Shown here one piece after another: positions 43,321 through 53,018 of a stretch of DNA of 64,000 nt; the stretch's first letter is position 1; every line of letters starts with the position of its first letter. Below the pieces are notes generated by a model. It was not told the origin of the DNA. It ran no database searches and was given only the letters and a program-made list of their open reading frames with translations. This DNA comes from Streptosporangium amethystogenes (GTDB taxonomy: Bacteria; Actinomycetota; Actinomycetes; Streptosporangiales; Streptosporangiaceae). The DNA lies in contig NZ_JOEQ01000013.1 of assembly GCF_000721075.1 (NCBI RefSeq), positions 62,001 through 126,000 of the forward strand. Reading direction: 5' to 3'. The position numbers and the translations under genes are program-made.

Positions 43321-43417
43321 TCGTCGTCCCTCACCGCCGGCTCAGCGCCGAAGACATCACGATGGCAGGGAATCCTCGCCCTTATCACTGGTACTCCGAG
43401 AGGGATAACCTCAGAGC

Positions 43418-44059
43418 ATGATTCGTGTGTTCCTGGTCGACGATCACGAAGTGGTACGGCGCGGCGTGGCCGCACTGCTGGAATCCGAAGGCGACATCGA
43501 GGTGATCGGCGAAGCCGGAACCGCCGAATCGGCGGTGGCCCGCATTCCAGCCCTGCAACCGGACGTCGCGGTTCTGGACGTGCGCCTGCCCGACGGCAAC
43601 GGGGTGGACGTGTGCCGTGAGGTCCGCTCCAAAATGCCGGGACTGGCCTGCCTGATGCTGACCTCCTTCGCCGACGACGAAGCCCTGTTCAACGCCGTGA
43701 TGGCGGGTGCCTCCGGCTACGTGCTCAAACAGATCCACGGCTCAGACCTGGTCGGCGCCGTGCGCACGGTGGCGGGCGGCGAATCGATGCTGGACCCGCA
43801 GACGACCTCCGCCATGCTGGCGCGACTGCGCGAACAGGCCGTCAGGAAAGACCCGCTGGCCGCCCTGTCGGACCAGGAACGCCACATCCTTGAACTGATC
43901 GGCGAAGGCCTGACCAACCGGCAGATCGGCGAGCGAATGTACCTCGCCGAGAAAACGGTCAAGAACTACGTCTCCAACCTGCTGTCCAAACTGAACATGC
44001 AACGCCGCACCCAGGCCGCCGCCCTGGTGACACGACTGAAGACCAACCACCCCGAATGA
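43418..44059 (+). CDS. devR: DevR/DosR-type response regulator
   Basis: A 213-residue NarL/LuxR regulator that is strikingly close to mycobacterial DosR in recalled sequence (VFLVDDHEVVRRG, DVAVLDVRLPDGNG, AGASGYVLK, DPL..L.DQER, EGLTN.QI..RM.LAEKTVKNYVS.LL.KL). The phosphorylation Asp is D54, and the DNA-contacting Lys and Asn fall at K179 and N183, identical numbers to DosR. It should bind the GGGAC-N4-GNCCC boxes listed in this window. Its own promoter region has only a weak candidate box (GGGAATCCTCGCCC at 43368). It converges with heme kinase 2 and is not in an operon with either kinase. Confidence 0.93.
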   Translation: MIRVFLVDDHEVVRRGVAALLESEGDIEVIGEAGTAESAVARIPALQPDVAVLDVRLPDGNGVDVCREVRSKMPGLACLMLTSFADDEALFNAVMAGASGYVLKQIHGSDLVGAVRTVAGGESMLDPQTTSAMLARLREQAVRKDPLAALSDQERHILELIGEGLTNRQIGERMYLAEKTVKNYVSNLLSKLNMQRRTQAAALVTRLKTNHPE

Positions 44060-44071
44060 GCGGACCTTCGG

Positions 44072-45772
44072 CTAGGTGAGGGACGCGCTCCAGATCAGGC
44101 GGGTCCCCGCCTCCGAAGAGGACTCGACCGAGAAGGACCCGCCAAGCCGTTCGGCCCGTTCCTTGAGATTACGCAACCCACTGCGCCTGCACCCCCCGGG
44201 CACCCCGGCCCCGTCGTCCACCACGGTGAGAACAAGCCGATCGCCTTCGACCTCAACGGTCACCTCGGCCCTGGAGGCCCTGGCATGCCGCACGATGTTG
44301 GACAGCGCCTCCCGCAGAGCGGCCAGCAGGTGCTCCGCGACCCGCTCCGGCACGCCACCGTCCAGCGGCCCCTCCATCACCAGGCCCGGCATGAACCCCA
44401 GATGGGCCCGCGCGTCCTCGACCAGTTCCACGATCCGCGCACGCAGGCCGTGACCGCCTTCCTGAAGGGGAGCCTGCAGGGCGAAGATCGTCGAGCGGAT
44501 CTGCCGGATGGTCCCGTCCAACTCGTCGATCGCGTTGCGCAACCGCTCAGAGGCCTCAGACCGCTCCACGAACCGCACGGTGCCCATCAGCGTCATGGCA
44601 ACGGCGAACAACCGTTGAATCACCACATCATGCAGATCCTTGGCGATCCGGTCACGATCCTCCAGCAGGCTCAGCCGCTCGGCGTCCACCCGTCTCTCCG
44701 CCAACTCCAGGGCGACCGCGGCCTGCCCGGCGAAGGAGTGCAGGGTGCGCAACTCCGCCTGGCTGAACGGGACGCACCCCGGATGCCTCCCCAGCAGCAG
44801 CACACCCCGCACCCCGCCGGCCGCGCCGATCGGCACCGCGGCCACCGTACCCGGCGAGACCTGGTCGGCGATCACGGTCAGAATCTCCGCCTCGGCCGAA
44901 TCGGTGACCATGAGCGGCTCACCACTGGTGAAGGCCAGACCGGCAAGAGAGTCGGCGACAGAGATCTCCGCATGAACTTCCTGCTCACCACCCGGCCCAT
45001 CGGCGACAACCGCTCGCAGGACCTGCCCGCCCTCCTCGGGCAACAGGACCTCGACGAGATCGGCACCGGCCATCTGCCGCGCTCGCCGCGCGATCAACCT
45101 GAGCACCTCTCCCGGCTCCGCCCCCGACAACAGACTGGTGGTGACCTCCGCCGAGGCCTGCAGCCACATCTCCCGGCACCGGCTCTCCTCATACAGCCGG
45201 GCGTTCTCGATCGCGACACCGGCGGCGGTGGCCAGCGCGGTCACGATCGCCTCGTCCTCGTCGTCGAACTCCCCTCCGCCACGCTTCTCCGTGAGGTAAA
45301 GATTTCCAAAAACCTCCTCACGCACCCGGATCGGCACCCCCAGAAACGACCCCATCGGCGGATGGCCGGGCGGAAAGCCATACGACTCCGGATGATCACA
45401 GATGCGAGCCAGCCTCAGCGACTGCGGTTGCCTGATCAACAGGCCGATCAGGCCCAGGCCGTGCGGCCAGTGCTCGATACCCGCGATCTCCTCCTCGCTC
45501 AACCCCACCGGGACGAACTGGACGAGCGTGTTCTCCTCACCGATCAGACCCAGAGCGCCGTAGGTGGCGTCGACAAGAGAGATCGCGGTCTCCACGATCC
45601 GGCGCAGCACGGTCTCCAGATCAAGCTCACCGCCCACCGAGACGACCGCGTCCAGCAGTGCGTGCACCCGGTCACGGGTGGCGAGCACCGCCTCCAGACG
45701 CAGCCTCAGCTCCGACAGCAGTTCGTCCAGCCGCATGTGCGGTACCAAGGCGCCGGGTTCGAACTCCCCCAT
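44072..45772 (-). CDS. DosS-like heme sensor histidine kinase 2
   Basis: A 566-residue paralog of kinase 1 with the same two GAF, HisKA_3 and HATPase domains. The heme His (H137 in HPPMGSF) and distal Tyr (Y159 in NLYLTEK) are kept, as is the phosphorylated His in IAKDLHDVVIQRLF. The ATG at 45772 aligns with that of kinase 1 and is preferred over an upstream ATG at 45808. TGCGAGACT precedes it by 7 bases, as for kinase 1, with no ribosome site. Converges with devR 12 bases away. Two kinases feeding one regulator matches the DosS/DosT pair. Confidence 0.9.
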   Translation of the reverse strand: MGEFEPGALVPHMRLDELLSELRLRLEAVLATRDRVHALLDAVVSVGGELDLETVLRRIVETAISLVDATYGALGLIGEENTLVQFVPVGLSEEEIAGIEHWPHGLGLIGLLIRQPQSLRLARICDHPESYGFPPGHPPMGSFLGVPIRVREEVFGNLYLTEKRGGGEFDDEDEAIVTALATAAGVAIENARLYEESRCREMWLQASAEVTTSLLSGAEPGEVLRLIARRARQMAGADLVEVLLPEEGGQVLRAVVADGPGGEQEVHAEISVADSLAGLAFTSGEPLMVTDSAEAEILTVIADQVSPGTVAAVPIGAAGGVRGVLLLGRHPGCVPFSQAELRTLHSFAGQAAVALELAERRVDAERLSLLEDRDRIAKDLHDVVIQRLFAVAMTLMGTVRFVERSEASERLRNAIDELDGTIRQIRSTIFALQAPLQEGGHGLRARIVELVEDARAHLGFMPGLVMEGPLDGGVPERVAEHLLAALREALSNIVRHARASRAEVTVEVEGDRLVLTVVDDGAGVPGGCRRSGLRNLKERAERLGGSFSVESSSEAGTRLIWSASLT

Positions 45773-45779
45773 ACTGCGA

Positions 45780-45788
45780 AGTCTCGCA
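45780..45788 (-). promoter_or_regulatory. -10-like element of heme kinase 2 (leaderless promoter?)
   Basis: TGCGAGACT read leftward, 7 bases from the ATG, identical to the element before kinase 1. Confidence 0.45.
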
Positions 45789-45885
45789 CCCCGGCACGGG
45801 GCGTGCACTCACTTCAAGATCAAAAAGCGCCGGACCAGCGGAGACGCGGTTCCAAGGTGGGTACATAGCCTCATACGGGCGCGAC

Positions 45886-45899
45886 CCGGCTTCCGTCCC
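45886..45899. promoter_or_regulatory. Weak DosR-like box upstream of USP E
   Basis: CCGGCTTCCGTCCC keeps the right half and the spacer of the USP A box, but the left half is poor. It is 13-26 bases before the USP E start, too close to act as the usual upstream site. Confidence 0.3.
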
Positions 45900-45911
45900 A
45901 AGGTGGTGCTC

Positions 45912-46775
45912 ATGTCAGAACCCGTCATCGTCGGCGTCGACGGCTCGGACTCCTCACTCCAGGCCGTGACCTGGGCCGCACGAGAGGCCACCCTGAGGAA
46001 CGCGCCCCTGCGCCTCGTACACGTCACCCTTCGCTGGGCCTACGACGTCCCCCTCGTCCCGCAGCCCGCCCACTGGGGACCGGCCGCGGAGTCCGCCTCC
46101 CGGCGGCTACTGCGCCACGCCTCCGAACGGGCCCTCACCGCCGCCCCCACCGTGACGGTCAGCACCGAGATCGCCGACGGCGCCACCGCAGAGGCGATCA
46201 TCGCCGCGGCCGAGACCGCGCAAATGATCGTTGTCGGCAGCCGGGGCCGCGGCGGATTCGCCGGGCTGCTGCTGGGCTCGGTCAGCCACGCCCTCGCCGG
46301 TCGATCCCCCTGCCCGGTGGTGGTCGTGGGCGAGCCCCACACCGGGCCCCGCACCGAGATCGCCGTCGGCGTCACCGGACGCCCCGGCCAGGAGGGCACC
46401 CTGGAGTTCGCCTTCCACGAGGCCACGCTGCGCGGCCTCTCCCTGCGGATGGTGCACGCCTGGACCCATCCGGCCGTCCGGGTACCCGGCGACATGCAAC
46501 CGCTCGTCTTCGACCTCGAAGGGGTCGGTCAGGAGGAGGCGCGCCTGCTGGCCGAGTCCATCGGCGGCTGGCGGGAGAGGTTCCCCGACGTGCCCGTCGC
46601 CGAGCAGGTGGTACACGAACACCCGGCCAGAGCACTCATCGACGCCTCGGCCTCCGCCGAACTGGTCGTCGTGGGCGCTCCCGGCTCCGCGTGGACCCTC
46701 GGATCGACGGTGCACGCCCTGCTCCCTCACGCCCACGCGCCCGTGGCCGTCATCCAGCACGCGCGCCGGGTCTGA
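45912..46775 (+). CDS. Universal stress protein, two domains (USP E)
   Basis: A 287-residue double UspA protein (VIVGVDGSDSSLQAVTWAAREATLRN) with an intact first ATP loop (VGSRGRGGFAGLLLGS) and a degenerate second one (VGAPGSAWTLGSTVHALL), so only the first half may bind ATP. AAGGTGG precedes the ATG. Divergent from heme kinase 2 and followed by a very strong terminator. Confidence 0.92.
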   Translation: MSEPVIVGVDGSDSSLQAVTWAAREATLRNAPLRLVHVTLRWAYDVPLVPQPAHWGPAAESASRRLLRHASERALTAAPTVTVSTEIADGATAEAIIAAAETAQMIVVGSRGRGGFAGLLLGSVSHALAGRSPCPVVVVGEPHTGPRTEIAVGVTGRPGQEGTLEFAFHEATLRGLSLRMVHAWTHPAVRVPGDMQPLVFDLEGVGQEEARLLAESIGGWRERFPDVPVAEQVVHEHPARALIDASASAELVVVGAPGSAWTLGSTVHALLPHAHAPVAVIQHARRV

Positions 46776-46879
46776 GCTCTCGTTCCGTCCTACCGGTCGT
46801 CCTGGTCATCGAACCCCGGCCGGTGCCTTTACAATGTAGATCGCCAAATATGGCCGCTCCGCCCGAGCCGACCACCTGG

Positions 46880-46930
46880 AACGTCACCCGGCCAGGGGGG
46901 CAGGGCCGCCTCCCCTGGCCGGGTGACGTT
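46880..46930. terminator. Strong bidirectional terminator after USP E
   Basis: A perfect 19-bp stem (AACGTCACCCGGCCAGGGG and its complement) around a 13-base loop. It separates USP E from the convergent reductase gene, whose stop lies at its right edge. Confidence 0.9.
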
Positions 46931-47478
46931 CAGCCTGCGCTCGCCGTCCGGTAGGTGAGGACGACGACTCCCGAGCCGAACGTCACGGTGTCCGTGAGCT
47001 CCAGGGTCGCCTCGGTGCCCTCACGGAACAGACGCTCCCCCTGGCCGCGGACGACCGGGTAGAGCCAGATCCGGTACTCGTCGAGGAGCCCGTGCTCCAT
47101 GAGCGTGTCGGTGAGCCGGCCACAGCCCCAGATCAGGATGTTCCCGCCGAGCTGCTCCCGCAGCTTGGCCACCTCGGTGACGAGGTCGTCTCCGTGGATG
47201 ATCGTCGAGTTGTTCCACTCGGCCTTCTCCAGGGTCGAGGAGACCACGTACTTGGAAATGCCGTTCACCCGGTCGGCGTAGGGGTTGCCGCTCATCGACG
47301 GCCAGGCCTGCGCCATGCCGTCGTAGGTGGCCCGCCCCAGCAGGAGGGCCTCGGCGCCGAAGAGCAGGCCGAGGGCGTACTCGCCGCTTCCCGCGTTCGC
47401 GTACTGCATGGACCACAGATGGGGGTTGTCGATGAAACCGTCGAGCGTCGCGTAGGTCGAAGCGATGATCTTACCCAT
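46930..47478 (-). CDS. Dihydrofolate reductase-like (RibD C-terminal) protein
   Basis: A 182-residue protein of the RibD_C/DHFR-like superfamily (MGKIIASTYATLDGFID, LLGRATYDGMAQAWP, ILIWGCGRLTDTLMEHGLLDEYRIWLYPVVRGQG). Members are NADPH-dependent reductases of pterin- or flavin-precursor-like compounds; most actinobacterial ones have no assigned substrate. ATG 47478 follows CGGAG. It is convergent with USP E and monocistronic or paired with the FMN reductase gene upstream. Confidence 0.85.
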   Translation of the reverse strand: MGKIIASTYATLDGFIDNPHLWSMQYANAGSGEYALGLLFGAEALLLGRATYDGMAQAWPSMSGNPYADRVNGISKYVVSSTLEKAEWNNSTIIHGDDLVTEVAKLREQLGGNILIWGCGRLTDTLMEHGLLDEYRIWLYPVVRGQGERLFREGTEATLELTDTVTFGSGVVVLTYRTASAG

Positions 47479-47581
47479 TGGCATCTCCGTGATTCCGGCG
47501 TTCGGCGAACGCACTGTTGTGTGAAACGCCCCGCTGTTCTCCGCGGCGCGAGGGATTTCCTACGGTCGGGTGCTGCGTGGT

Positions 47582-48178
47582 TCAGACGGTGTAGGGACGT
47601 CTGGCGCGGGCCTCGCGTAGTGCGTGGGCCCACCAGGTCAGCTGGTCCAAAGTGGCCTTGACCGCGGTGTCGCACGGCGCGCCGGCTCTGGGCCAGCTGC
47701 CGTCTGCGGCGAACTGCTCCCAGTAGCGGGGCAGCGCGACACCGTCGCGGATGGCCACCGCGTGCAGCTCGGTGAACACCTCACGCAACTGCGCGGCGGC
47801 CAGCAGACCGCCGGAGTCGTTGCCGTAGGAGACGAACGCGACGGGCTTGGCCCGCCACTCCGGGTAGAACCAGTCGATGGCACTCTTGAGCGGAGCGGGG
47901 AAGCTCCGGTTGTACTCGGGAGTCACCACCACGAACGCGTCGGCATCGGCCAGGCGCGGCGCCAGCGCCGCCACCGGGGCGGGCGGCGCCTCGTCCTCGT
48001 CCGTGAGCGTGCCGGGCAGGGCGACCTCGGCCAGATCGATCAGATCGACCTCCAGATCGGCCCGCCTGCGCGCCCGCGCCACGAACCAGGCCGCCACCGT
48101 GGGTCCGAACCGGCCGCGACGGGTGCTGCCGACGATGACCGCCACCCTCAACCGGTCGCCCTCGTGCGTCTCCGCCAT
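47582..48178 (-). CDS. NADPH-dependent FMN reductase
   Basis: A 198-residue flavodoxin-fold oxidoreductase: VIVGSTRRGRFGPTVAAWF near the N-terminus binds the FMN phosphate and VVVTPEYNRSFPAPLKSAIDWF is the NADPH-dependent FMN reductase motif. ATG 48178 follows GGAGG. Reduces flavins or quinone-like compounds with NADPH. It lies about 100 bases upstream of the DHFR-like gene and may be transcribed with it. Confidence 0.9.
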   Translation of the reverse strand: MAETHEGDRLRVAVIVGSTRRGRFGPTVAAWFVARARRRADLEVDLIDLAEVALPGTLTDEDEAPPAPVAALAPRLADADAFVVVTPEYNRSFPAPLKSAIDWFYPEWRAKPVAFVSYGNDSGGLLAAAQLREVFTELHAVAIRDGVALPRYWEQFAADGSWPRAGAPCDTAVKATLDQLTWWAHALREARARRPYTV

Positions 48179-48328
48179 CTCCGGCCTCCTTCGCCTCCGT
48201 GTCCGGCTCGATGTGCTCCACCCTGCCGGGAGGGGCTTACGGTCTTCTTCTCGCGGGCTTACCATCGGCTGTCGTGATCGACGCGAACCCGGCGAGCCGT
48301 TCCTCCATGTCGGGTTATCGTGTCGATC

Positions 48329-51300
48329 ATGCGTTTTGGGATACTGGGGCCGCTGGCCGTGTGGACGACGGACGGCCGGGCCGTCACGGTCCCCGGGGTC
48401 AAGGTCCGCGCCCTGCTGACCGACCTGCTCCTGCACGAGGGACGTCCGGTGCCCGCCGACCGGCTGATCGACGACCTGTGGGGCGAGGACCCGCCGGCCA
48501 ATCCCGCAGCCACCCTGCAGGTCAGGGTCTCGCAGCTACGGCGCGCGTTGGAGGACGCCGAACCCGGTGGCCGGGAGCTGATCGCGCACCAACCGGCTGG
48601 ATATCTGCTGAAGGCCGACACCGACGCCGACGGCTTCCGGTCACTGGTCGCCGAGGCGGGAAGAACCGGCGACCCGCGGACCAGAGCGGCGCTGCTCACC
48701 GACGCGCTCGCCCTGTGGCGCGGCCCCGCGCTGGCCGACTTCGCCGACGAACCCTTCACCGGCCCCACCGTCGCGCGACTGCACGAGGAGTTGCTCACCG
48801 CCCGCGAAGACCACGCGGAGACCCGCCTCACCCTCGGTGAGCATGCCCGGCTCGCCGCCGAACTGGGCGATCTGCTCACCCGGCATCCCCTGCGAGAACG
48901 GCTGCGCGCCGCCCACATGCGTGCCCTCTACCGCTCCGGACGGCAGACGGAGGCGCTCCGCAGCTACGAGGAACTTCGCGACCACCTCGCCGACGAGCTC
49001 GGCCTCACCCCCGGCGCCGACCTCGGCGCCCTGCATCGGGCCATCCTCACCCAGGACCCCGCCCTCGACCCGCCGGCGCCACCCACCACCGCCGCCGGAC
49101 CCGCCACCAATCTGCCCACCCCTCTCACCCCCCTGATCGGCAGAGACCACGCGGCCACCGAGCTCCGCGCCCTGCTGGGCACCAACCGCCTGGTCACCCT
49201 CACCGGTCCCGGCGGAGTGGGCAAGACCCGCCTCGCCATCAAAGTCGCCGGACATCTGACCGGCCCCTTTCCCGACGGTGTGTGGCTGGTCGAGTTCGCC
49301 TCGCTCGACCGGTCCGGGGCCTCGGACGCGATGTCCCGGATCGCTGAAACGATCATGACAGTGCTGGACATCCGGGCCCCCCTCGCCCCGTCGGAGCCGA
49401 CGTCATCTCGGGACCGGCTCACCGGCGCCCTGCACTCCCGGCGGCTGCTCCTCGTGCTCGACAACTGCGAGCACCTCGTCGAACCGGTCGCCGAACTCGT
49501 CCGGCACCTGCTTGAGGCCATCCCCGCGCTGCGCATCCTCGCCACCAGCCAGGAACCGCTCGCACTGACCGGCGAGGTGATCTGGAGCGTCCCGCCCCTG
49601 GACACGCCCCGCCTCACCGAGACCGACCTGGCCGCACTGCGAGAAACCGGTTCCGTGCAGCTGTTCGTCGCCCGGGCGTCCGCCGCCGACCGGGATTTCA
49701 CCCTTGACGCCGACACCGCCCCGGCGGTCGCGACGCTCTGCCGCCGCCTGGACGGCATCCCGCTGGCCCTGGAACTGGCCGCCACCAGGGTCCGCGCCCT
49801 GGGAGTCCACAACCTCGTCGACCGCCTCGACGACCGTTTCCGCCTCCTGGCGGGCGGGCACCGCGGCGCCCCACCCCGCCAGCAGACCCTGCACGCCATG
49901 ATCGACTGGAGCTGGGATCTCCTTACCCATCCGGAACGCCTCACCCTCCAGCGCCTGGCCGTCCACACCGGCGACTGCGCCCTGCACGCCGCCGAGAACG
50001 TCTGCGCCGCCGAGGACCTCGCCTCCGCCGACGTCCCCGACCTCCTGGCACGCCTGGTGGACCGCTCCCTGGTCACCGTCGTGCACACCGCCGACGGCCC
50101 CCGCTACCGTCTCCTGGAATCGGTCGCCGCCTACTGCGCCGAACATCTCCGCCGGACGGGTGAGCTCGAACACCTGCGACAACGCCACCGGCACCACTAC
50201 ACCGACCTCGCCGCACAGGCCGCGCCGCACCTGTACGGACACCGACAGCGACGCTGGCTGCACCGCCTGGACACGGAGACCGCCAACATCCGCACCGCGC
50301 TCGACACCGCCCTCGCCGAGAAGGACGCGGCCGGCGCGCTACGCCTGGTCAACGCGATGGCCTGGTACTGGTTGCTGCGTGGACGGCTGACCGAAGCCCG
50401 GCGATCCCTGGCCTCCGCACTGGCCCTCGCCGACGAGGCGGCCACCCCCGAGATCTCCGCGCTCCGCGCCGGTGCGCTGGCCTGGGAGACCGGGATCGGT
50501 TTCCTCCACGGTGACACCGCGGACCGGGAGGAGCGCCGCCGCGCGGTCCTGTCGATGTACGAGAACGCGGACGATCCCGCCGGGCGCGCCAGGGCCGAGT
50601 GGTTTCTGGCCCACACCGGCATCGACCTGGGCGACCTGTCGGTCGCGGAGGACCTGCTGGACCGAGCGCTGCCGGCCTTCCGGGCGGCCGGTGACCGGTG
50701 GGGGACGGCCGCGGCCCTCGCCACCCGGGCCAAGCTCGCGCACGTACGAGGTGACCTGGCCGCGCTCGGGCGCGATGGCGAACGGAGCGCGAAACTGTTC
50801 GGCGAGCTCGGCGACCGCTGGGGCGGGCTGGAGGCCACCGGCTGGCTCGGCGCTCTGGCCGAGATGAGCGGTGATCTTCAGCGAGCCGACCGGTTGCACC
50901 GGGACGGCCTGCGCATGGCGGAAGAACTCGGACTCTGGCCCGAGGTCGCCGGGCGGCTGGCCTGGCTCGGCTGGACCGCCCTGCAACGCGGCGACTACGC
51001 CCAGGCCAGGGAGACCTGCGAGCGGGCGCTACGGCTGGCGGCCGAACAGGGCCACCGGACCGCGCAGATCTTCGCCACAATGGGGCTCGCCTTCGCGGCC
51101 CGCAGAGAGGATCTTCTCGATCTCGCCGAGACCCACCTGCGCGACCTGCTGGACGGCGCCCCCGAGCAGAGCGCGGAGGAGACTCCGCCCCCGTACCTTC
51201 CAATGATCATGAGCGAGCTGGGATTCGTCGCCGAGCAGCGTGGCGACGCCGCCGTGGCCCTCACCTCGCATCTGAGGTCCATCGACCTCGCAGCCAGATT

Positions 51301-51598
51301 CGAGAGCTCCCGGAAGATACCCGGTGCCCTGGAGGGCCTGGCCGGGGCACTGACCCTCGCCGGAGACCACGACGGCGCCGCCCTGCTCCTGGGTGCGGGG
51401 TCCGCGGCCCGCGCCTCGAACTCCCCGCCGCCTCCCACGGAACGCGGCGACCTCGACCGGATCACCACGCGGGTGCGTGAGGCGCTGGGCGAGGACCGCT
51501 TCACCGCCGGGTTCGAACGCGGCGGCACTCTCACCTCTCAGGAGATCAGCTCCCTGCTGACCCCGCCGCCGGCCACGGCACGACCGAACCCGCGGTAG
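48329..51598 (+). CDS. AfsR-like regulator with BTAD, NB-ARC and TPR-like regions
   Basis: A 1089-residue regulator. The first 90 residues form an OmpR-type winged helix (MRFGILGPLAVW, LRALLTDLLLHEG, ATLQVRVSQLRRAL), followed by a BTAD domain ending in LTPGADLGALHRAIL. After a proline-rich linker comes an NTPase with Walker A TGPGGVGKTRL and RILATSQEPLALTGE, then helical TPR-like repeats to the end. Such proteins control antibiotic production or development in actinomycetes. No biosynthetic cluster is near, so the target genes are unclear. A GTG 9 bases upstream is another start. Confidence 0.9.
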   Translation: MRFGILGPLAVWTTDGRAVTVPGVKVRALLTDLLLHEGRPVPADRLIDDLWGEDPPANPAATLQVRVSQLRRALEDAEPGGRELIAHQPAGYLLKADTDADGFRSLVAEAGRTGDPRTRAALLTDALALWRGPALADFADEPFTGPTVARLHEELLTAREDHAETRLTLGEHARLAAELGDLLTRHPLRERLRAAHMRALYRSGRQTEALRSYEELRDHLADELGLTPGADLGALHRAILTQDPALDPPAPPTTAAGPATNLPTPLTPLIGRDHAATELRALLGTNRLVTLTGPGGVGKTRLAIKVAGHLTGPFPDGVWLVEFASLDRSGASDAMSRIAETIMTVLDIRAPLAPSEPTSSRDRLTGALHSRRLLLVLDNCEHLVEPVAELVRHLLEAIPALRILATSQEPLALTGEVIWSVPPLDTPRLTETDLAALRETGSVQLFVARASAADRDFTLDADTAPAVATLCRRLDGIPLALELAATRVRALGVHNLVDRLDDRFRLLAGGHRGAPPRQQTLHAMIDWSWDLLTHPERLTLQRLAVHTGDCALHAAENVCAAEDLASADVPDLLARLVDRSLVTVVHTADGPRYRLLESVAAYCAEHLRRTGELEHLRQRHRHHYTDLAAQAAPHLYGHRQRRWLHRLDTETANIRTALDTALAEKDAAGALRLVNAMAWYWLLRGRLTEARRSLASALALADEAATPEISALRAGALAWETGIGFLHGDTADREERRRAVLSMYENADDPAGRARAEWFLAHTGIDLGDLSVAEDLLDRALPAFRAAGDRWGTAAALATRAKLAHVRGDLAALGRDGERSAKLFGELGDRWGGLEATGWLGALAEMSGDLQRADRLHRDGLRMAEELGLWPEVAGRLAWLGWTALQRGDYAQARETCERALRLAAEQGHRTAQIFATMGLAFAARREDLLDLAETHLRDLLDGAPEQSAEETPPPYLPMIMSELGFVAEQRGDAAVALTSHLRSIDLAARFESSRKIPGALEGLAGALTLAGDHDGAALLLGAGSAARASNSPPPPTERGDLDRITTRVREALGEDRFTAGFERGGTLTSQEISSLLTPPPATARPNPR

Positions 51599-51731
51599 GA
51601 CCCGGGCGTGCACGATTTGCACAAGTTCACCGTGCGAAGCGACGCCCCCGAGCCGCCGGAGTCTCATCCGCGATCATCCGCGAAACCCCCGGCCCGCCGC
51701 GGGTGTGGGAAGCCACGGCGGACCGTCTCGG

Positions 51732-53018
51732 TCACATGAAGTAGCGGAGCCAGACGTACGCCCAGGCCATGAGCGTGCTCAGCACCGTCACCACGATTCC
51801 GTACTTGGTGAACTGCCAGAAACTGATCGGGTGGCCCGTCCGCGCCGCGATCCCGATCGCGACCACGTTCGCGCTGGCCGCCACCGCCGTACCGTTGCCG
51901 CCGAAGTCGGCCCCCAGCGCGAACGCCCACCACAGCGCCTGTCCGGTCGCCGCGTCGGGAGCCTGCGCCACGATCCCCTCGACGATCGGTGCCATCGTCG
52001 CGACGTACGGGATGTTGTCGAAGAACGCTCCCAGCACGCTGGAACCGAACAGCAACGACGTCGCCGCGAGGAAGTAGTCGTCACCGACCGCCTCGATCGC
52101 CCACGTGCCCACCGTCGCGATCACACCGGTCTCGACCAGACCCGCGACCATCACGAACAGTCCCACGAAGAACACCAGCGTCGGCCACTCGACTTCCGAC
52201 AGCACCTCGGAGACCGAGACCCGCGACAGCAGGAGCATCACCCCCGCTCCCACGAGCGCCACGATGGACGGCTCGATGTGCAGCACCGCGTGCAGCCCGA
52301 ACCCCACCGCCACCGCGGCGAGCACCGCCAGGCAGCGTACGAGCAGCTTGGGATCGGTGATCGCCCGCCGCTCCTGCAGTGCCATCACCGCTGCGACGTG
52401 CTCGGGGTTGTACTGGAAGGACCCTCTGAACAGCACCTTGGTCAGCAGCACGAAGGCGACGAAGATGACGACCACGACGGGCGCCATGTGCACCAGGAAG
52501 TCGTTGAACGTCAGCCCCGCCCTGCTGCCGATGATGATGTTGGGCGGGTCTCCGATGAGGGTCGCCGCACCACCGATGTTGGAGGCCAGCACCTCCGCGA
52601 TCAGGTACGGCTGGGCCGGAATCCGCAGCCGGTCGCACACGACCACCGTGACCGGCGCCACCAGCATGATCGTGGTGACGTTGTCGAGGAAGGGCGAGGC
52701 GATGGCGGTGATCACCATCAGCATGACCATGAGCCGGTAGGGATCGCCTTTGGAACGTTTCGCCGCCCAGATGGCCAGGTAGTCGAAGATCCCTGTCTGC
52801 TTGATGATCCCTACGATGATCATCATCCCGAGTAGCAGGAAGATGACGTTCCAGTCGATGCCCTCGTGCTCGGAAAAGAACACCTCGGAGCCCGGTATCA
52901 GCCCCAGAACCGCCATCGCGCCCGCGGCGACAAGGACCACCTTGACCTTGTTCGCCTTTTCGGTGGCGATGAAGAAGAACGCGACGAGGAAGATCCCAAG
53001 GGCGAGCAGCGCGCTCAA
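51732..53018 (-). CDS. ArsB/NhaD-superfamily ion permease (SLC13-like)
   Basis: A 428-residue permease with about eleven membrane helices and the ion-transport-superfamily loops [14 protein letters not shown] and [14 protein letters not shown], and [17 protein letters not shown] near the end. It resembles ArsB/P-protein permeases that move arsenite, citrate-like anions or sodium; the substrate cannot be read by eye. ATGA overlap with the upstream CBS gene couples them. An ArsB-like pair (Rv2684/Rv2685) neighbours the mycobacterial DosR regulon, but no DosR box is visible here. Confidence 0.88.
   Translation of the reverse strand: MSALLALGIFLVAFFFIATEKANKVKVVLVAAGAMAVLGLIPGSEVFFSEHEGIDWNVIFLLLGMMIIVGIIKQTGIFDYLAIWAAKRSKGDPYRLMVMLMVITAIASPFLDNVTTIMLVAPVTVVVCDRLRIPAQPYLIAEVLASNIGGAATLIGDPPNIIIGSRAGLTFNDFLVHMAPVVVVIFVAFVLLTKVLFRGSFQYNPEHVAAVMALQERRAITDPKLLVRCLAVLAAVAVGFGLHAVLHIEPSIVALVGAGVMLLLSRVSVSEVLSEVEWPTLVFFVGLFVMVAGLVETGVIATVGTWAIEAVGDDYFLAATSLLFGSSVLGAFFDNIPYVATMAPIVEGIVAQAPDAATGQALWWAFALGADFGGNGTAVAASANVVAIGIAARTGHPISFWQFTKYGIVVTVLSTLMAWAYVWLRYFM

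Noticed and set aside
43368..43381. GGGAATCCTCGCCC before devR as an autoregulatory DosR box
   Set aside because: Half-sites are GGGAA and CGCCC, with few matches to the box. Too weak to list as a feature.
44063..44076. GGACCTTCGGCTAG as a DosR-like box
   Set aside because: It lies between the convergent stops of devR and heme kinase 2, with no start nearby, so it is not a promoter site.
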